NCBI RefSeq assembly: GCF_021432085.1
Contig: NZ_CP090366.1
Coordinates: forward strand, 3,596,001 to 3,660,000
Direction: 5' to 3'
DNA length: 64,000 nucleotides
Source of the DNA: Stutzerimonas kunmingensis
Lineage (GTDB): Bacteria > Pseudomonadota > Gammaproteobacteria > Pseudomonadales > Pseudomonadaceae
The translations under genes and the position numbers were made by a program. The notes beneath the pieces were generated by a model that saw only the letters and a list, made by a program, of their open reading frames with translations, was not told the DNA's origin and made no database searches. This document shows, piece after piece, positions 55,439 to 64,000 of this stretch (positions within the stretch are counted from its first letter, which is position 1; each line of letters opens with the position of its first letter).

Positions 55439-58314
55439 CAGCAGTGCTCCCCGACGAAGGCGCGGACTTCATGGGCGCCGGGCAGCATCAGGGCTTGCTG
55501 GGCCAGCCTCTGGCAGGCCGCGAAATCCAGCTCGCGAACGCGCGCCTTCACCAAGGCGATGCTGCGCGCCGACACGCTCAGTTCGTCCACGCCCAGGCCC
55601 ACCAGCATCGGCACCGCCAATGCATCAGCGGCCAACTCGCCACAAACGCCAACCCACTTGCCGTGGGCATGGGCGGCCTCGACCGTCATGCCGATCAGAC
55701 GCAAAACAGCCGGATGCAGCCCGTCGGCCTGGCCGGAGAGCGTCGGATGGCCGCGGTCGATGGCCAGGGTGTATTGCGTCAGGTCATTGGTGCCGATGCT
55801 GAAGAAGTCGACTTCCTGCGCCAGCACTGGCGCGATCAGGGCCGCAGAGGGAATCTCGATCATGATGCCGACCTGCAGATCGGCCACTGGCAGCTCCACG
55901 CGCAGGCGGTCGACCATGGCCTTGGCGGTGCGCCACTCGTCGATATTGCCGACCATGGGGAACATGATCCGCAGCGGGCGGCCATCGGCCGATGCGAGCA
56001 AGGCACGCAGCTGGGTCTCGAGGATGTCCGGGCGTTGCAAACTCAGGCGAATGCCGCGCACGCCCAGAAACGGGTTTTCCTCGGCCGGCATCGGCCAGTA
56101 CGGCAGCGGCTTGTCCCCGCCGACATCCAGCGTACGCACCACCAATGGACGCCCTTCGAGGGCTTCCAGCACACGGCGGTACTCGGCTTCCTGAGTCGCC
56201 TGATCCGGCGCCTGGGAATGGTTCATGAACACCAGCTCGGTACGCAGCAGGCCGATGCCTTCGGCGCCCATCGCCACCGCTTCCGGGGTTTCGCCGGCAG
56301 CGCCGATGTTGGCAGCAATCTCTACCGGATGGCCGTCACGGGTGATGGCCGGCTCCAGGCGACGCTCATTTGCCAGGCGCTTGCGTTCTTCGCGACTGGT
56401 GCGTTCGCTGCGGGCCTGTTCCAGCTGCGCCTCGGTCGGCGCGACCAGCAGTTCACCGCGCTCGCCGTCTAGCAGCAACAGTGTGTTTGGCGCCAGCCCA
56501 AGCACACCCGGCCCTGCACCGACGATGGCTGGAATGCCCAGCGCGCGGGCGATGATGGCGCTGTGCGAAGTGGCGCCGCCGCCAGCGGTAAGAATGCCTG
56601 CGACGCGCTGGGCGTTGAGCGTGGCGACGTCCGACGGCGCCACCTCGTCCATCACCAGGATGTAGGGCTCATCTGGGGCCTGCTCGGCTTCCACACCAGT
56701 CAGGCAGGCCAGCACGCGACGCCCGACGTCACGCAAATCGGCCGCACGTTCGGCCAGCAGCTTGTCGTGGAGCGCCTCCTGCTGCTGCGCCGCAGTTTCG
56801 ATTTCCTCCATCCAGGCCGCTTCGGCGCTCAGTCCCTTTTGCAGCCGAACCTGCACTTCCTCGCGCAACGCCGGGTCCTTGAGCATGGCCTGATGGGTGG
56901 TGAAGATGTCGCGGATGCTGGCGACCTGACTCTCATCAATCAGCGTGCCGATCTCCGCATGGACCTTGTCCAGCGCCGCATCCAGCCGCTGCAGTTCGAT
57001 CACCGGAGACTCGCCGCGCTTGGGGTAGTCGATCACCTGCGGCTTGCGTACCAAGACCGGACCGATGGCGATGCCTGGCGCGGCGGCGATGCCGATGACC
57101 TGCTCGCCGGCCCGCAAGACGGGCACGTCCTGGGCTGCCTCATTCAGTTGCACGGCCCCCTGCTCCGCCGGCGCCCCGCCGGTCGGCAGCGGCTCGATTT
57201 CCTCGCCCAGCCCTTCTTCCACGGCGCGGACCAGCGCCGGCAACGCATCGTCGGCGATCGAGGGCTCGGCGATGAACTCCAGCACCTGGCCGCGATGCGA
57301 GCCCATCGCCAGCAGCTTGCTCAGGCTCTTGGCCGAAACACCCGCGCTCTGGCTACCAGCCAGACGCACTCGGATCTCGCCGGCGAAGGCCTGTGCGACC
57401 TCGGTCAGCACCTTGGCTGGGCGGGCATGCAAGCCATGGGCGTTAGCCAGTGGCACCTGGGCACTCGGCCAGTCTGCCGGCACTTCGCCGCCCAGGGCTT
57501 CGAGCACTGTGCGACTGGACGTCGCCTGGCTCAGCTCCTGCCCGCGGCCTTCGATCAGCAGATTGCACAGGCGCTCAAGCATCGCCCGATGCGCTTCGCC
57601 CAGGCTGGCCAGCACGAAAAGACCATTGAGCGGCTGCCCCTGATGCTCGAGATGGGAAGCTGGCGTGACGAAGGCGAGACCAGGACGCTGCACCGCCTGC
57701 TCGCTACTCAGCCACCAGAGGCCATCCCCCAGCGGCAGCGCCTGGCCAAGCGGCAGACTGGCGTTGAAACCCGGCTCCACGCACTGCGCGCGCTTGAGCA
57801 GCTTGACGCCCTGCCAGGCCAGCTCGTCGAAATCATCCGCAGCGACACCCAGCGAGACCAGCTCGCCATCCAGCGCTAGCGCCTGTGGCGCACCCTGCAG
57901 CAGGTCGATGATGGCTTCCGGGCTTTCGGCTTTCTGCAGCGCCTCGCTCAGATCGCCTTCACCCAATGCTCGGGTCAGCAGCTGTAGCAGGCGCAGGTGT
58001 TCGTCGGAACGCGCAGCGATACCGATGGCCAGATACACCAGCTGGCCGTTGCCCCAGTCGACGCCGGCCGGAAAATGCAGCAGCCGCACGCCGGTGGTGA
58101 ACACCTGATCACGGGTTTCCGGCGTGCCATGGGGAATCGCAAGGCCCTGACCGAGAAAGGTCGAGCCCTGCGCTTCACGCGCACGCAGCCCGTCCAGATA
58201 ACCCGGCGCGACCAGCCCGTCGGCGACCAGAACTTCACCCAGCAGGGCCAGCGCCGCTGGCTTGTCCGCCGCGGCCTGATGCATGTGGATGTGCTGTGCA
58301 TTCAACTCAAGCAT
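55438..58314 (-). CDS. fruB: Fructose PTS EIIA-HPr-EI fusion protein
   Basis: This 958-residue multiphosphoryl transfer protein has three domains in order. EIIA-Fru is at about 1-145 (phospho-His in LAIPHGTPE, about 62), HPr at about 285-370 (His in HGLHARPAK) and enzyme I at about 405-955 (phospho-His in GGATSHSAIIARALG). The whole phosphate relay from PEP to EIIB is therefore in one chain, as in other Pseudomonas. An AGGAG lies just upstream of the ATG. It is the first gene of fruBKA, divergent from fruR. Confidence 0.96.
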   Translation of the reverse strand: MLELNAQHIHMHQAAADKPAALALLGEVLVADGLVAPGYLDGLRAREAQGSTFLGQGLAIPHGTPETRDQVFTTGVRLLHFPAGVDWGNGQLVYLAIGIAARSDEHLRLLQLLTRALGEGDLSEALQKAESPEAIIDLLQGAPQALALDGELVSLGVAADDFDELAWQGVKLLKRAQCVEPGFNASLPLGQALPLGDGLWWLSSEQAVQRPGLAFVTPASHLEHQGQPLNGLFVLASLGEAHRAMLERLCNLLIEGRGQELSQATSSRTVLEALGGEVPADWPSAQVPLANAHGLHARPAKVLTEVAQAFAGEIRVRLAGSQSAGVSAKSLSKLLAMGSHRGQVLEFIAEPSIADDALPALVRAVEEGLGEEIEPLPTGGAPAEQGAVQLNEAAQDVPVLRAGEQVIGIAAAPGIAIGPVLVRKPQVIDYPKRGESPVIELQRLDAALDKVHAEIGTLIDESQVASIRDIFTTHQAMLKDPALREEVQVRLQKGLSAEAAWMEEIETAAQQQEALHDKLLAERAADLRDVGRRVLACLTGVEAEQAPDEPYILVMDEVAPSDVATLNAQRVAGILTAGGGATSHSAIIARALGIPAIVGAGPGVLGLAPNTLLLLDGERGELLVAPTEAQLEQARSERTSREERKRLANERRLEPAITRDGHPVEIAANIGAAGETPEAVAMGAEGIGLLRTELVFMNHSQAPDQATQEAEYRRVLEALEGRPLVVRTLDVGGDKPLPYWPMPAEENPFLGVRGIRLSLQRPDILETQLRALLASADGRPLRIMFPMVGNIDEWRTAKAMVDRLRVELPVADLQVGIMIEIPSAALIAPVLAQEVDFFSIGTNDLTQYTLAIDRGHPTLSGQADGLHPAVLRLIGMTVEAAHAHGKWVGVCGELAADALAVPMLVGLGVDELSVSARSIALVKARVRELDFAACQRLAQQALMLPGAHEVRAFVGEHC

Positions 58315-58406
58315 GGAGAACTCCTGCGGGGCTCGCGATTGTTGTGGCCGACGGTCGCGCCGGCTTTGCCCGAATCCTGGGCTGGCGCTTCAGACCGAAA
58401 CACTGC

Positions 58407-58418
58407 TGAAACGTTTCA
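58407..58418. promoter_or_regulatory. FruR (Cra) operator
   Basis: TGAAACGTTTCA is a perfect 12-bp palindrome; with its flank it reads GCTGAAACGTTTCA, the consensus for FruR/Cra. It lies in the 180-base fruB/fruR divergent gap, 92 bases before fruB and 76 before fruR, so one site may control both. Confidence 0.8.
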
Positions 58419-58494
58419 CCTAAGGCTGGCACATTACGCAATATTGGGTAATTCTAGAAGCCCGAGTTCATACCACCCGTCTCAGGACCCTCTG

Positions 58495-59484
58495 TTGAAA
58501 CTGACCGACATCGCCCGCCTCGCCAACGTTTCGGTAACCACCGCCAGCTATGTGCTCAATGGCAAGGCCGCGCAGCGCCGTATCAGCGCGGCCACGGTCG
58601 AGCGGGTGATGGCCGTGGCCGAACAGCAGGGCTTTCAGCTCGATCAGCAGGCGGCGGGTCTGCGTCGCGGGCAATCGCGCACCCTCGGCTTCATCGTTCC
58701 GGATCTGGAAAACCCCAGCTACGCACGTCTGGCCAAACTGCTCGAGCAGCGCGCGCGGCAGCGCGGCTACCAGCTGCTGATCGCCGGCACCGACGACGAG
58801 CCGGACACCGAGCGCCAGGTCATCCAGCTGCTGCGCTCGCGCCGCTGCGATGCGCTGATCGTCGCCAGCTGCCTACCAGCCGACGACCAGAGCTATCGCA
58901 AGGTGCAGGCGGCTGGCACGCCGGTGATCGCCCTCGACCGTGCGCTGGACGCCGAGCATTTCTGCTCGGTGGTCAGCGATGATTGCGAAGCGGCCGCCCT
59001 GCTCACCCGCTCGCTGGCAGTTCCGGCCGCCGCCCATATCGCCCTGATCAGCGCACGCCCGGCATTGCCCATCAGCCAGCAGCGCGAGGAAGGTTTTCGC
59101 CAGGCACTCGCGCAGCACACGGGGCAGGTCAGCATCCTGCGTGCTGACCAGTTCAGCCGAGCCTGCGGACGCGAGCAGATGCTCGCCCTGCTCGAGCGCG
59201 GCCCGCTGTCCGATGCGCTGATCACTACCGCGTACGTCTTGCTCGAAGGCGTCTTCGATGCGCTGCGCGAGCGCGATCTGCTCTGGCCGGAGCAGCTGCG
59301 GCTGGCGACCTTTGGTGACGCGCAGTTGCTGGATTTCCTGCCGATCCGGGTCAATGCGATTTCCCAGCAGCACGAGCAGATCGCCGAGCAAACCCTGGAA
59401 CAGGCAATCCGCGCCATAGAGCAGGGCGATTACCGTCCCGGCGTGACCGCCATCGAACGTGAGCTGAAAGTGCGCCGCGGCTGA
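58495..59484 (+). CDS. fruR: LacI-family fructose regulator FruR (Cra)
   Basis: The 329-residue repressor has an N-terminal LacI-type HTH (KLTDIARLANVSVTTASYVLNG) and a periplasmic-binding-like effector domain (about 60-325). The start is the TTG at 58495, which aligns with the conserved MKLTDIARLA of the family; no ATG fits, and the frame open upstream overlaps fruB. FruR is expected to bind fructose-1-phosphate and repress fruBKA. Confidence 0.92.
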   Translation: MKLTDIARLANVSVTTASYVLNGKAAQRRISAATVERVMAVAEQQGFQLDQQAAGLRRGQSRTLGFIVPDLENPSYARLAKLLEQRARQRGYQLLIAGTDDEPDTERQVIQLLRSRRCDALIVASCLPADDQSYRKVQAAGTPVIALDRALDAEHFCSVVSDDCEAAALLTRSLAVPAAAHIALISARPALPISQQREEGFRQALAQHTGQVSILRADQFSRACGREQMLALLERGPLSDALITTAYVLLEGVFDALRERDLLWPEQLRLATFGDAQLLDFLPIRVNAISQQHEQIAEQTLEQAIRAIEQGDYRPGVTAIERELKVRRG

Positions 59485-59550
59485 CGCCCCTTGCGGGCGC
59501 TGCCGCACTGGCGGAAGCTTGTCGTCTTTTCGAACACACCCGCCTTCCTG

Positions 59551-59856
59551 ATGAACATCGACCAGATCACCCAACGCCTGCACGCCATCCGCGATCAGAA
59601 CGACTGGCAGCGCTTTCACAGCCCGAAAAACCTCGCCATGGCCGCCAGCGTGGAAATGGCCGAGCTGGTAGAAATATTCCAGTGGCAGACCGAGGACGAG
59701 TCGCGCCAGCTTTCGGCCGACAAACTTGAGCATGCCGGGCAGGAAGTCGGCGACATCCTCATGTACCTGCTCTTGATGTGCAGCGAACTGGGCATCGACA
59801 TGGAGCAGGCGCTGCTGGCCAAGCTGGCCGATAACGAGCGGCGGTTCACTCGATGA
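59551..59856 (+). CDS. MazG-like nucleotide pyrophosphohydrolase
   Basis: The 101-residue all-helical protein has the metal-binding acids of the MazG/RS21-C6 group, in EMAELVEIFQW (about 34-44) and EVGDILMYLLLM (about 65-76). Relatives cleave dCTP and other non-canonical nucleotides; the substrate is not known. The ATG at 59551 gives the conserved MNIDQITQRL start. The stop overlaps the start of the next gene (ATGA). Confidence 0.85.
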   Translation: MNIDQITQRLHAIRDQNDWQRFHSPKNLAMAASVEMAELVEIFQWQTEDESRQLSADKLEHAGQEVGDILMYLLLMCSELGIDMEQALLAKLADNERRFTR

Positions 59857-60602
59857 GCGATCGGCATTTCGACGAGCTGGCGACGCGCTTTGCCGAGAAA
59901 ATCTATGGCGGCGCCAAGGGCGCGATTCGCCTCGCCGTACTGCAGGCGGACTTGTCCGAGGTTCTGCCGCAGCGGCCGTTGCGGGTTCTCGACGTCGGTG
60001 CCGGCCTCGGCCATATGAGCCTGTGGCTGGCGCGCCAGGGCCATGAAGTAACCCTCGCCGAGCCCGCCGAACCCATGCTCGAAGGCGCCCGCGTGCAGTT
60101 CGCCGACGCGGGCCAGAACGCCACATTTATTCAAACGCCTTGGCAGGAGATCGAGAGCCAGGTCGAGGGCCGCTTCGATCTGGTCATCTGCCACGCCGTG
60201 CTGGAATGGCTGGCCGAGCCTGAAGCGATCCTGCCGGTGCTGCATCGCCTGACATCGGCCGATGGCTGGCTATCGCTGGCCTTCTACAACCGCGACGCGC
60301 TGATCTACCGCAACCTGCTCAAGGGCCATTTCAAGAAGCTGCGCAGCCAGACCTATGCCGGCGAGCGCCAGAGCCTGACCCCGCAGCAGCCGCTGGACCC
60401 ACGCGAGCTGGCGGCGCAACTCGCACCGCACTGGCAGGTCGAAACAACCAGTGGCGTGCGCGTATTCCATGACTACATGCCCGCCGATTTCCAGGCCCGC
60501 ACCGAGCCGGCCGAACTGATCGAGATGGAGCTGGCCTACCGCCGCCATCCACAATTTGCCGGTCTCGGGCGCTACCTGCACTGGATGTGTCGGCCGCTCT
60601 GA
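59853..60602 (+). CDS. cmoM: tRNA 5-carboxymethoxyuridine methyltransferase CmoM
   Basis: This 249-residue class I SAM methyltransferase has motif I VLDVGAGLGHMSLWLARQG (about 45-63) and the FDLVICHAVLEWL post-II segment. The closest family is CmoM (formerly SmtA), which methylates cmo5U34 in tRNA; the overall pattern including HWQVETTSGVRVFHDYM fits. It overlaps the MazG-like gene by four bases. Confidence 0.83.
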   Translation: MSDRHFDELATRFAEKIYGGAKGAIRLAVLQADLSEVLPQRPLRVLDVGAGLGHMSLWLARQGHEVTLAEPAEPMLEGARVQFADAGQNATFIQTPWQEIESQVEGRFDLVICHAVLEWLAEPEAILPVLHRLTSADGWLSLAFYNRDALIYRNLLKGHFKKLRSQTYAGERQSLTPQQPLDPRELAAQLAPHWQVETTSGVRVFHDYMPADFQARTEPAELIEMELAYRRHPQFAGLGRYLHWMCRPL

Positions 60603-60620
60603 GCCGACCGGGAGGTACCG

Positions 60621-61229
60621 ATGTCGATCCGCGCCATGCTGCCGGTGCTCTGCCTGGGCCTTGCAGCCTGCCAGAGCCAGAACCCCTATACCGACGAATC
60701 CGCGCCGATTCCTCCGGCGCCACCTATCGAGCAGATCCAGTCACCGGTCTATCCGGCGGCACCACGGGACTTCTCCAGCTACCAGAACTGGAGCTGGCAA
60801 GCCCCACCGGCCGGCACCGCGTCGATCACCGGTGAGGAGCTGCAGGAAATGGTCGCCGGCGCGCTCGATCAACTCGGCTTGCGCCCTGCGCAGGCCGAGC
60901 GCAAGGGCGAGCTGTTGATCAGCGCCCGCGCCAGCAAGGAGACCCGCATTCGGCAGACTTACGATGATTACGGCCCGCATGTCGGCGTAGGCCGCTACGG
61001 TGGCGGCTACGGGTACGGCTCAGGTTATGGCGTGGGGACGAGCGTACCCATCGTGCGTAACTACGAGGAAGAGGTGCTCTCGGTGCGTATCGAGATGTTC
61101 GACGCGGCTTCCGGCCAATCGATCTGGAGCAATCGCGCCGAAGCACGTAGCGGCGGTAGCCGCGCCAAGCAGCAGGATGCGCTGCGCGAGGCGGTGCAGC
61201 GGGCGCTGGCGGACTACCCGCCGCGCTGA
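60621..61229 (+). CDS. DUF4136 lipoprotein, copy 1
   Basis: This 202-residue protein has a lipoprotein signal with lipobox LAAC (Cys at about 17). A Pro-rich linker and a DUF4136 domain follow, the latter recognisable by SSYQNWSWQAPP and the C-terminal VQRALADYPPR. A Gly/Tyr-rich loop (YGGGYGYGSGYGVG) interrupts it. The role is unknown; such proteins sit in the outer membrane. A paralogue follows 73 bases later. Confidence 0.82.
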   Translation: MSIRAMLPVLCLGLAACQSQNPYTDESAPIPPAPPIEQIQSPVYPAAPRDFSSYQNWSWQAPPAGTASITGEELQEMVAGALDQLGLRPAQAERKGELLISARASKETRIRQTYDDYGPHVGVGRYGGGYGYGSGYGVGTSVPIVRNYEEEVLSVRIEMFDAASGQSIWSNRAEARSGGSRAKQQDALREAVQRALADYPPR

Positions 61230-61302
61230 GCGTGACAGCGATGCAGACTCAGCCCCGCGCCGAGGCCTAGACTGAACAGATTCCACCCTCCGGAGAACGA
61301 TC

Positions 61303-61860
61303 ATGTTGCGCTGCCTGTTGCTGATACCTCTGCTCTTCGCGCTCGCCGCCTGCCAGGGCCCGCAGGTGCAGCGCGATTTCGATCCGACGCGGGATTTCTC
61401 GGCCTATCGGGCCTGGGGCTGGCAGGAACCGGCGCTGCAGTATCGGCCTGATGATCCAAGAATCAAAAGCGACCTCACCGAACAACGCATTCGCACGGCG
61501 ATCGCCGAACAGCTCGATCAGCAGGGAATGCGTCCCGCGACGGCCGGCAAAGCGGCGGACCTCAAGGTGCAGGCCTGGTACATCGTCGACCAGCGCACCC
61601 AGCAGTACACGACCACCTCCGGCGCCTGGGGCAATCCCTGGTACGGCTACTGGGGCGGCCCGATGTTCACCGACACCCGCACCATCGACTATCAGGTCGG
61701 CACGCTACAGATCGACCTGTATGACGCCGCTGACGGCAAACTGGTCTGGCGCGGCAGCGCCGAGCAGACCCTGAGCAACCGCCAGGGCACCCCCGAGCAA
61801 CGCGCCGGCAGCATGCGCGAGCTGGTGACACGGGTGCTGTCGCAATACCCGCCGCGCTGA
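61303..61860 (+). CDS. DUF4136 lipoprotein, copy 2
   Basis: This 185-residue paralogue of the preceding gene has lipobox LAAC, FSAYRAWGWQEPAL at the domain start, and the same ending VLSQYPPR. The tandem pair probably arose by duplication. Its own Gly/Trp-rich loop (GAWGNPWYGYWGG) sits where copy 1 has its Gly/Tyr loop. Confidence 0.82.
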   Translation: MLRCLLLIPLLFALAACQGPQVQRDFDPTRDFSAYRAWGWQEPALQYRPDDPRIKSDLTEQRIRTAIAEQLDQQGMRPATAGKAADLKVQAWYIVDQRTQQYTTTSGAWGNPWYGYWGGPMFTDTRTIDYQVGTLQIDLYDAADGKLVWRGSAEQTLSNRQGTPEQRAGSMRELVTRVLSQYPPR

Positions 61861-61945
61861 GCCAAGCGCAGCGAACCGCTGTCCCGCTATGGCGAGTCGT
61901 ATCCCGGCTCGCCATACTGTCGCGCCCTGATTCCGGAGATCCGAA

Positions 61946-62395
61946 ATGCCTGCCGTTGCCTGGTGGTTACTCACCCTTCCGTTCATTGCCGGCGCGATGC
62001 TGCCCCTGCAGGCCGGAATCAACGGCCAGGTCGCGCGTCACCTCGGCAACGTGATGGGCGCGGCACTGCTTTCGTTTACCGTGGGAACACTGGCGCTGTT
62101 CGTCATCGTGGCAGTCCAGCGCGATATCCCGGCGTTGCAGACGCTGAAGGGCCTGCACTGGTGGCACTGGTGTGGTGGGCTGCTGGGGGCCTTTTTCATC
62201 GCCACGGCCGCCTTCGCCGCACCGCGCACGGGAGCGTTGCTGTTTATGGCGCTATTGCTGGCCGGCCAGCTGTTCGTCGCCTTGCTGCTGGATCATTTCG
62301 GCTGGGCCGGCTTTCGCCAGTCCAGCATCAGCTTCGGTAAAGTCTCCGGTCTGCTGCTGATCTTCGCCGGCGTCTGGCTGATCCAGCGCGGCTAG
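61946..62395 (+). CDS. DMT-superfamily YdcZ-type (DUF606) transporter
   Basis: This 149-residue membrane protein has five helices and the DUF606 pattern (LPFIAGAMLPLQAGINGQVARHLGNVMGAALLSFTVG). The half-size length is normal for this branch, which may work as a dimer. The substrate is unknown. It stands alone. Confidence 0.83.
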   Translation: MPAVAWWLLTLPFIAGAMLPLQAGINGQVARHLGNVMGAALLSFTVGTLALFVIVAVQRDIPALQTLKGLHWWHWCGGLLGAFFIATAAFAAPRTGALLFMALLLAGQLFVALLLDHFGWAGFRQSSISFGKVSGLLLIFAGVWLIQRG

Positions 62396-62412
62396 CAGAT
62401 GCGCGGCGGGCG

Positions 62413-63344
62413 TCACTCGTGCTCGAAGGCGTAGAACAGGTTGGGCTCGCTGACCAGGTATAGATTGCCCTGTGCATCGAAGGTCATCCCTTCGGCCTGC
62501 GGCACGCTGCGCTCCAGTCCGGCAAACCCGCTCCAGAGCGAGCGGAAGCTGACCAGCTCGCCCTCGGCATCGAGTTCCAGCATCATCTTTGCTCGTCGCT
62601 GAGCAGCACCAGATGGCCGGTACGCTCGTCGAAGTGCACCGAGGACAGATCACTGGCCATGTCCAGCTTCTCGATCCAGGCCTCGCGGTCGATGATCTTG
62701 ATGTTCATGTCACCTGCCAGACTGCGCTTGATGCCCTGGATCTCGTAGAGTTTGCGCGGTGAATGCTCCTTGACCACGAACAGCCGATCACCGGCGCGGT
62801 CGTACCCGACGCCCTCGAAACCGGTATTGTCCGCGTCGTTCAGGGCCAGGGTAATGGAGCGGGCGTCGGTACGCTGCAGCGGCCCGGCAATCCTGGGAAC
62901 CTGCACGATCACCAGCGACTGCTTGCGCTCCTCGGTCAACACCAGCAGGTCATCACCCAGATAGGTCACGCCCTCGACGTCCTGGAACCCGCGCAGCGGG
63001 TAGCGCGCGAGGAAGCCGCCATCCTTGTCCAGCGCCAGCAGCTCTTCGGGGTTATTGACGACGCCCCAGAGATGATCGCGGCGTTCGTCATAGGTCAGCC
63101 CGGAAAGATTGTCTTCCACCGTGGCCACCGGCAGCGCGTCGATCTTCACCCGGTATTCGGGTAGCCAGAGGCTGTGCCTTTCCCAGCTGCTTTCATGCCA
63201 GGTGGTTTTCAGCGTATAGAACAGCCGCTCATCCAGATGAGTGGCGGTGACAACGTAGAGCAGGCCGAAAAAGACGCAGCCATAGGCCCAGGCCGGGCGC
63301 AGTGTCGTGATTCGTTCCAGGCGCGCTCTGGCAATGGCCAGCAT
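62413..63344 (-). pseudogene. SdiA-regulated (YjiK-like) protein, frameshifted near the 3' end
   Basis: The upstream frame (62583-63344, 253 residues) has an N-terminal membrane helix and a beta-propeller of the SdiA-regulated/YjiK family (NLSGLTYDERRDHLWGVVNN). It stops at LLSDEQR. A second frame (62413-62586) continues without a break in the family pattern, from MMLELDAEGELV to the conserved ending YLVSEPNLFYAFEHE. The two overlap at ATGATG, where the TGA stop lies inside. So one base has been lost or gained, or the gene is split and coupled. A sequencing error cannot be excluded. Confidence 0.8.
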
Positions 63345-63574
63345 CGTTGGTCTTCTCGCTCAGGGAATGGTAGGCAGGCTGCCTGGCGCTTGTTGCAGTT
63401 GCATGAAGGTCGGGAACGCATGATGCGCTAAGGACTCACAGCGACATTCCGACCGCCTCCTGCCCTGGTGGTTCCAGTGCAGCGGCGACCGTTCGGAACT
63501 CTCGGGCGCACTCGAGAGCCCAATGCCCAGAGCCGTGCTTGGGCACCGCAATCGAACGTTCAGGAGAGTGATAC

Positions 63575-63868
63575 ATGCGGGTAGAAGGATTCTTCGAATG
63601 GCTGGGACAGGCGCTGGGCGCGGTCATACGTTTCATCGTCGAGGCGCTGGGCGACTTCTTCGGCCTGTTTGCCAGGGCCGGACACAATTTCCTCGAAGGG
63701 TTGTCGCGTACGCTGGGCATGGACCGCTCGCTGATCAGCCTGGTAGCACTGGCGATCGGCCTGCTGTTGCTGGTTGCGGCGGTCCGCGCGTTCTTTCGCG
63801 GCTCGATCATCGGCGGGCTGATCTGGCTGTTCCTCGGGCTGTGGCTGCTGAGCTGGTTGATTCACTGA
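63575..63868 (+). CDS. Small membrane protein, unknown function
   Basis: This 97-residue protein has an amphipathic N-terminal half (about 5-42, rich in Phe/Leu/Gly) and two membrane helices (about 55-70 and 76-96). I do not recognise a family. It has a promoter-sized gap upstream and an AGGAGAGTG-type Shine-Dalgarno before the ATG. Confidence 0.65.
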   Translation: MRVEGFFEWLGQALGAVIRFIVEALGDFFGLFARAGHNFLEGLSRTLGMDRSLISLVALAIGLLLLVAAVRAFFRGSIIGGLIWLFLGLWLLSWLIH

Positions 63869-63944
63869 CGCGCAGCCTAAAGCTCGGACTTTCCCTCTTT
63901 CATTGCATGCCACGTATAGTGCCGGGCCGTCCCGGAGGCCCGTA

Positions 63945-64000
63945 ATGTCCAGCATGCTTGCCGCCTGGCGCCACGCCCCAACCCACAGCAAGGTGTGGGC
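63945..64000 (+). CDS. Start of a probable MATE-family transporter (partial at window edge)
   Basis: An ATG preceded by GGAGG opens a frame that runs off the window. The 18 visible residues (MSSMLAAWRHAPTHSKVW) resemble the N-terminus of DinF/MATE transporters in Pseudomonas, but the evidence is too short for certainty. Confidence 0.4.
   Translation, partial: MSSMLAAWRHAPTHSKVW

Overview
The window is ordinary chromosome from a high-GC gammaproteobacterium of the Pseudomonas group (Pseudomonas sensu lato, possibly the stutzeri lineage). The evidence is the gene order: kdsC-lptCAB-rpoN-hpf-ptsN-rapZ-ptsO, nit-tldD-yhdP-rng-maf-mreDCB, gatCAB, roxSR, piuA/piuC-Sel1-speC and fruBKA/fruR all match known Pseudomonas blocks in order and protein length. 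No tRNA, rRNA, CRISPR array, prophage or insertion sequence was seen.

Layout. 1-8.5 kb: LPS precursor and transport genes, sigma-54 and the nitrogen PTS branch (ptsN, rapZ, ptsO), then the TldD/TldE protease pair and DarP. 8.5-21 kb, almost all on the minus strand: tldD, a nitrilase-family amidase, the AsmA-like YhdP, RNase G, Maf, an unrecognised coiled-coil protein, and mreD-mreC-mreB. 21-24.5 kb: the tRNA amidotransferase gatCAB. 24.5-33 kb: an RlpA-like lipoprotein, two tandem CaCA antiporters, an M23 peptidase/coiled-coil/bactofilin operon, an AEC transporter, the RoxS/RoxR redox two-component system and a SIMPL-domain protein.

33-47 kb is an iron-acquisition region. It holds three TonB-dependent receptors (CirA/FepA-like, PiuA-like, FecA-like), the PiuC dioxygenase, and a four-gene set (PepSY-type membrane protein, DUF2271, DUF4198, and a membrane-anchored flavodoxin/ferredoxin-reductase protein) that looks like a split version of the PiuB/FoxB ferric-siderophore reductase module. 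A Fur-like box and other unexplained repeated sites lie upstream of these genes. speC lies among them.

47-50.3 kb: prfC, a small DUF559 (Vsr-like) nuclease gene, then about 0.9 kb of tandem duplication. This stretch consists of two abutting arrays built around a CCCTCTCCCC/GGGGAGAGGG palindrome. One array repeats the 3' end of the DUF559 gene and the other repeats the 3' end of gcd. I consider it the most unusual structure in the window.

50-64 kb: membrane glucose dehydrogenase, the fructose PTS operon with its regulator FruR and a clear operator, a MazG-like pyrophosphohydrolase, CmoM, two DUF4136 lipoproteins, a small DMT transporter, a frameshifted SdiA-regulated-type gene, a small membrane protein, and the start of a probable MATE transporter. 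The window contains two PTS systems, regulatory (PtsN/PtsO) and sugar-transporting (FruB/FruA).
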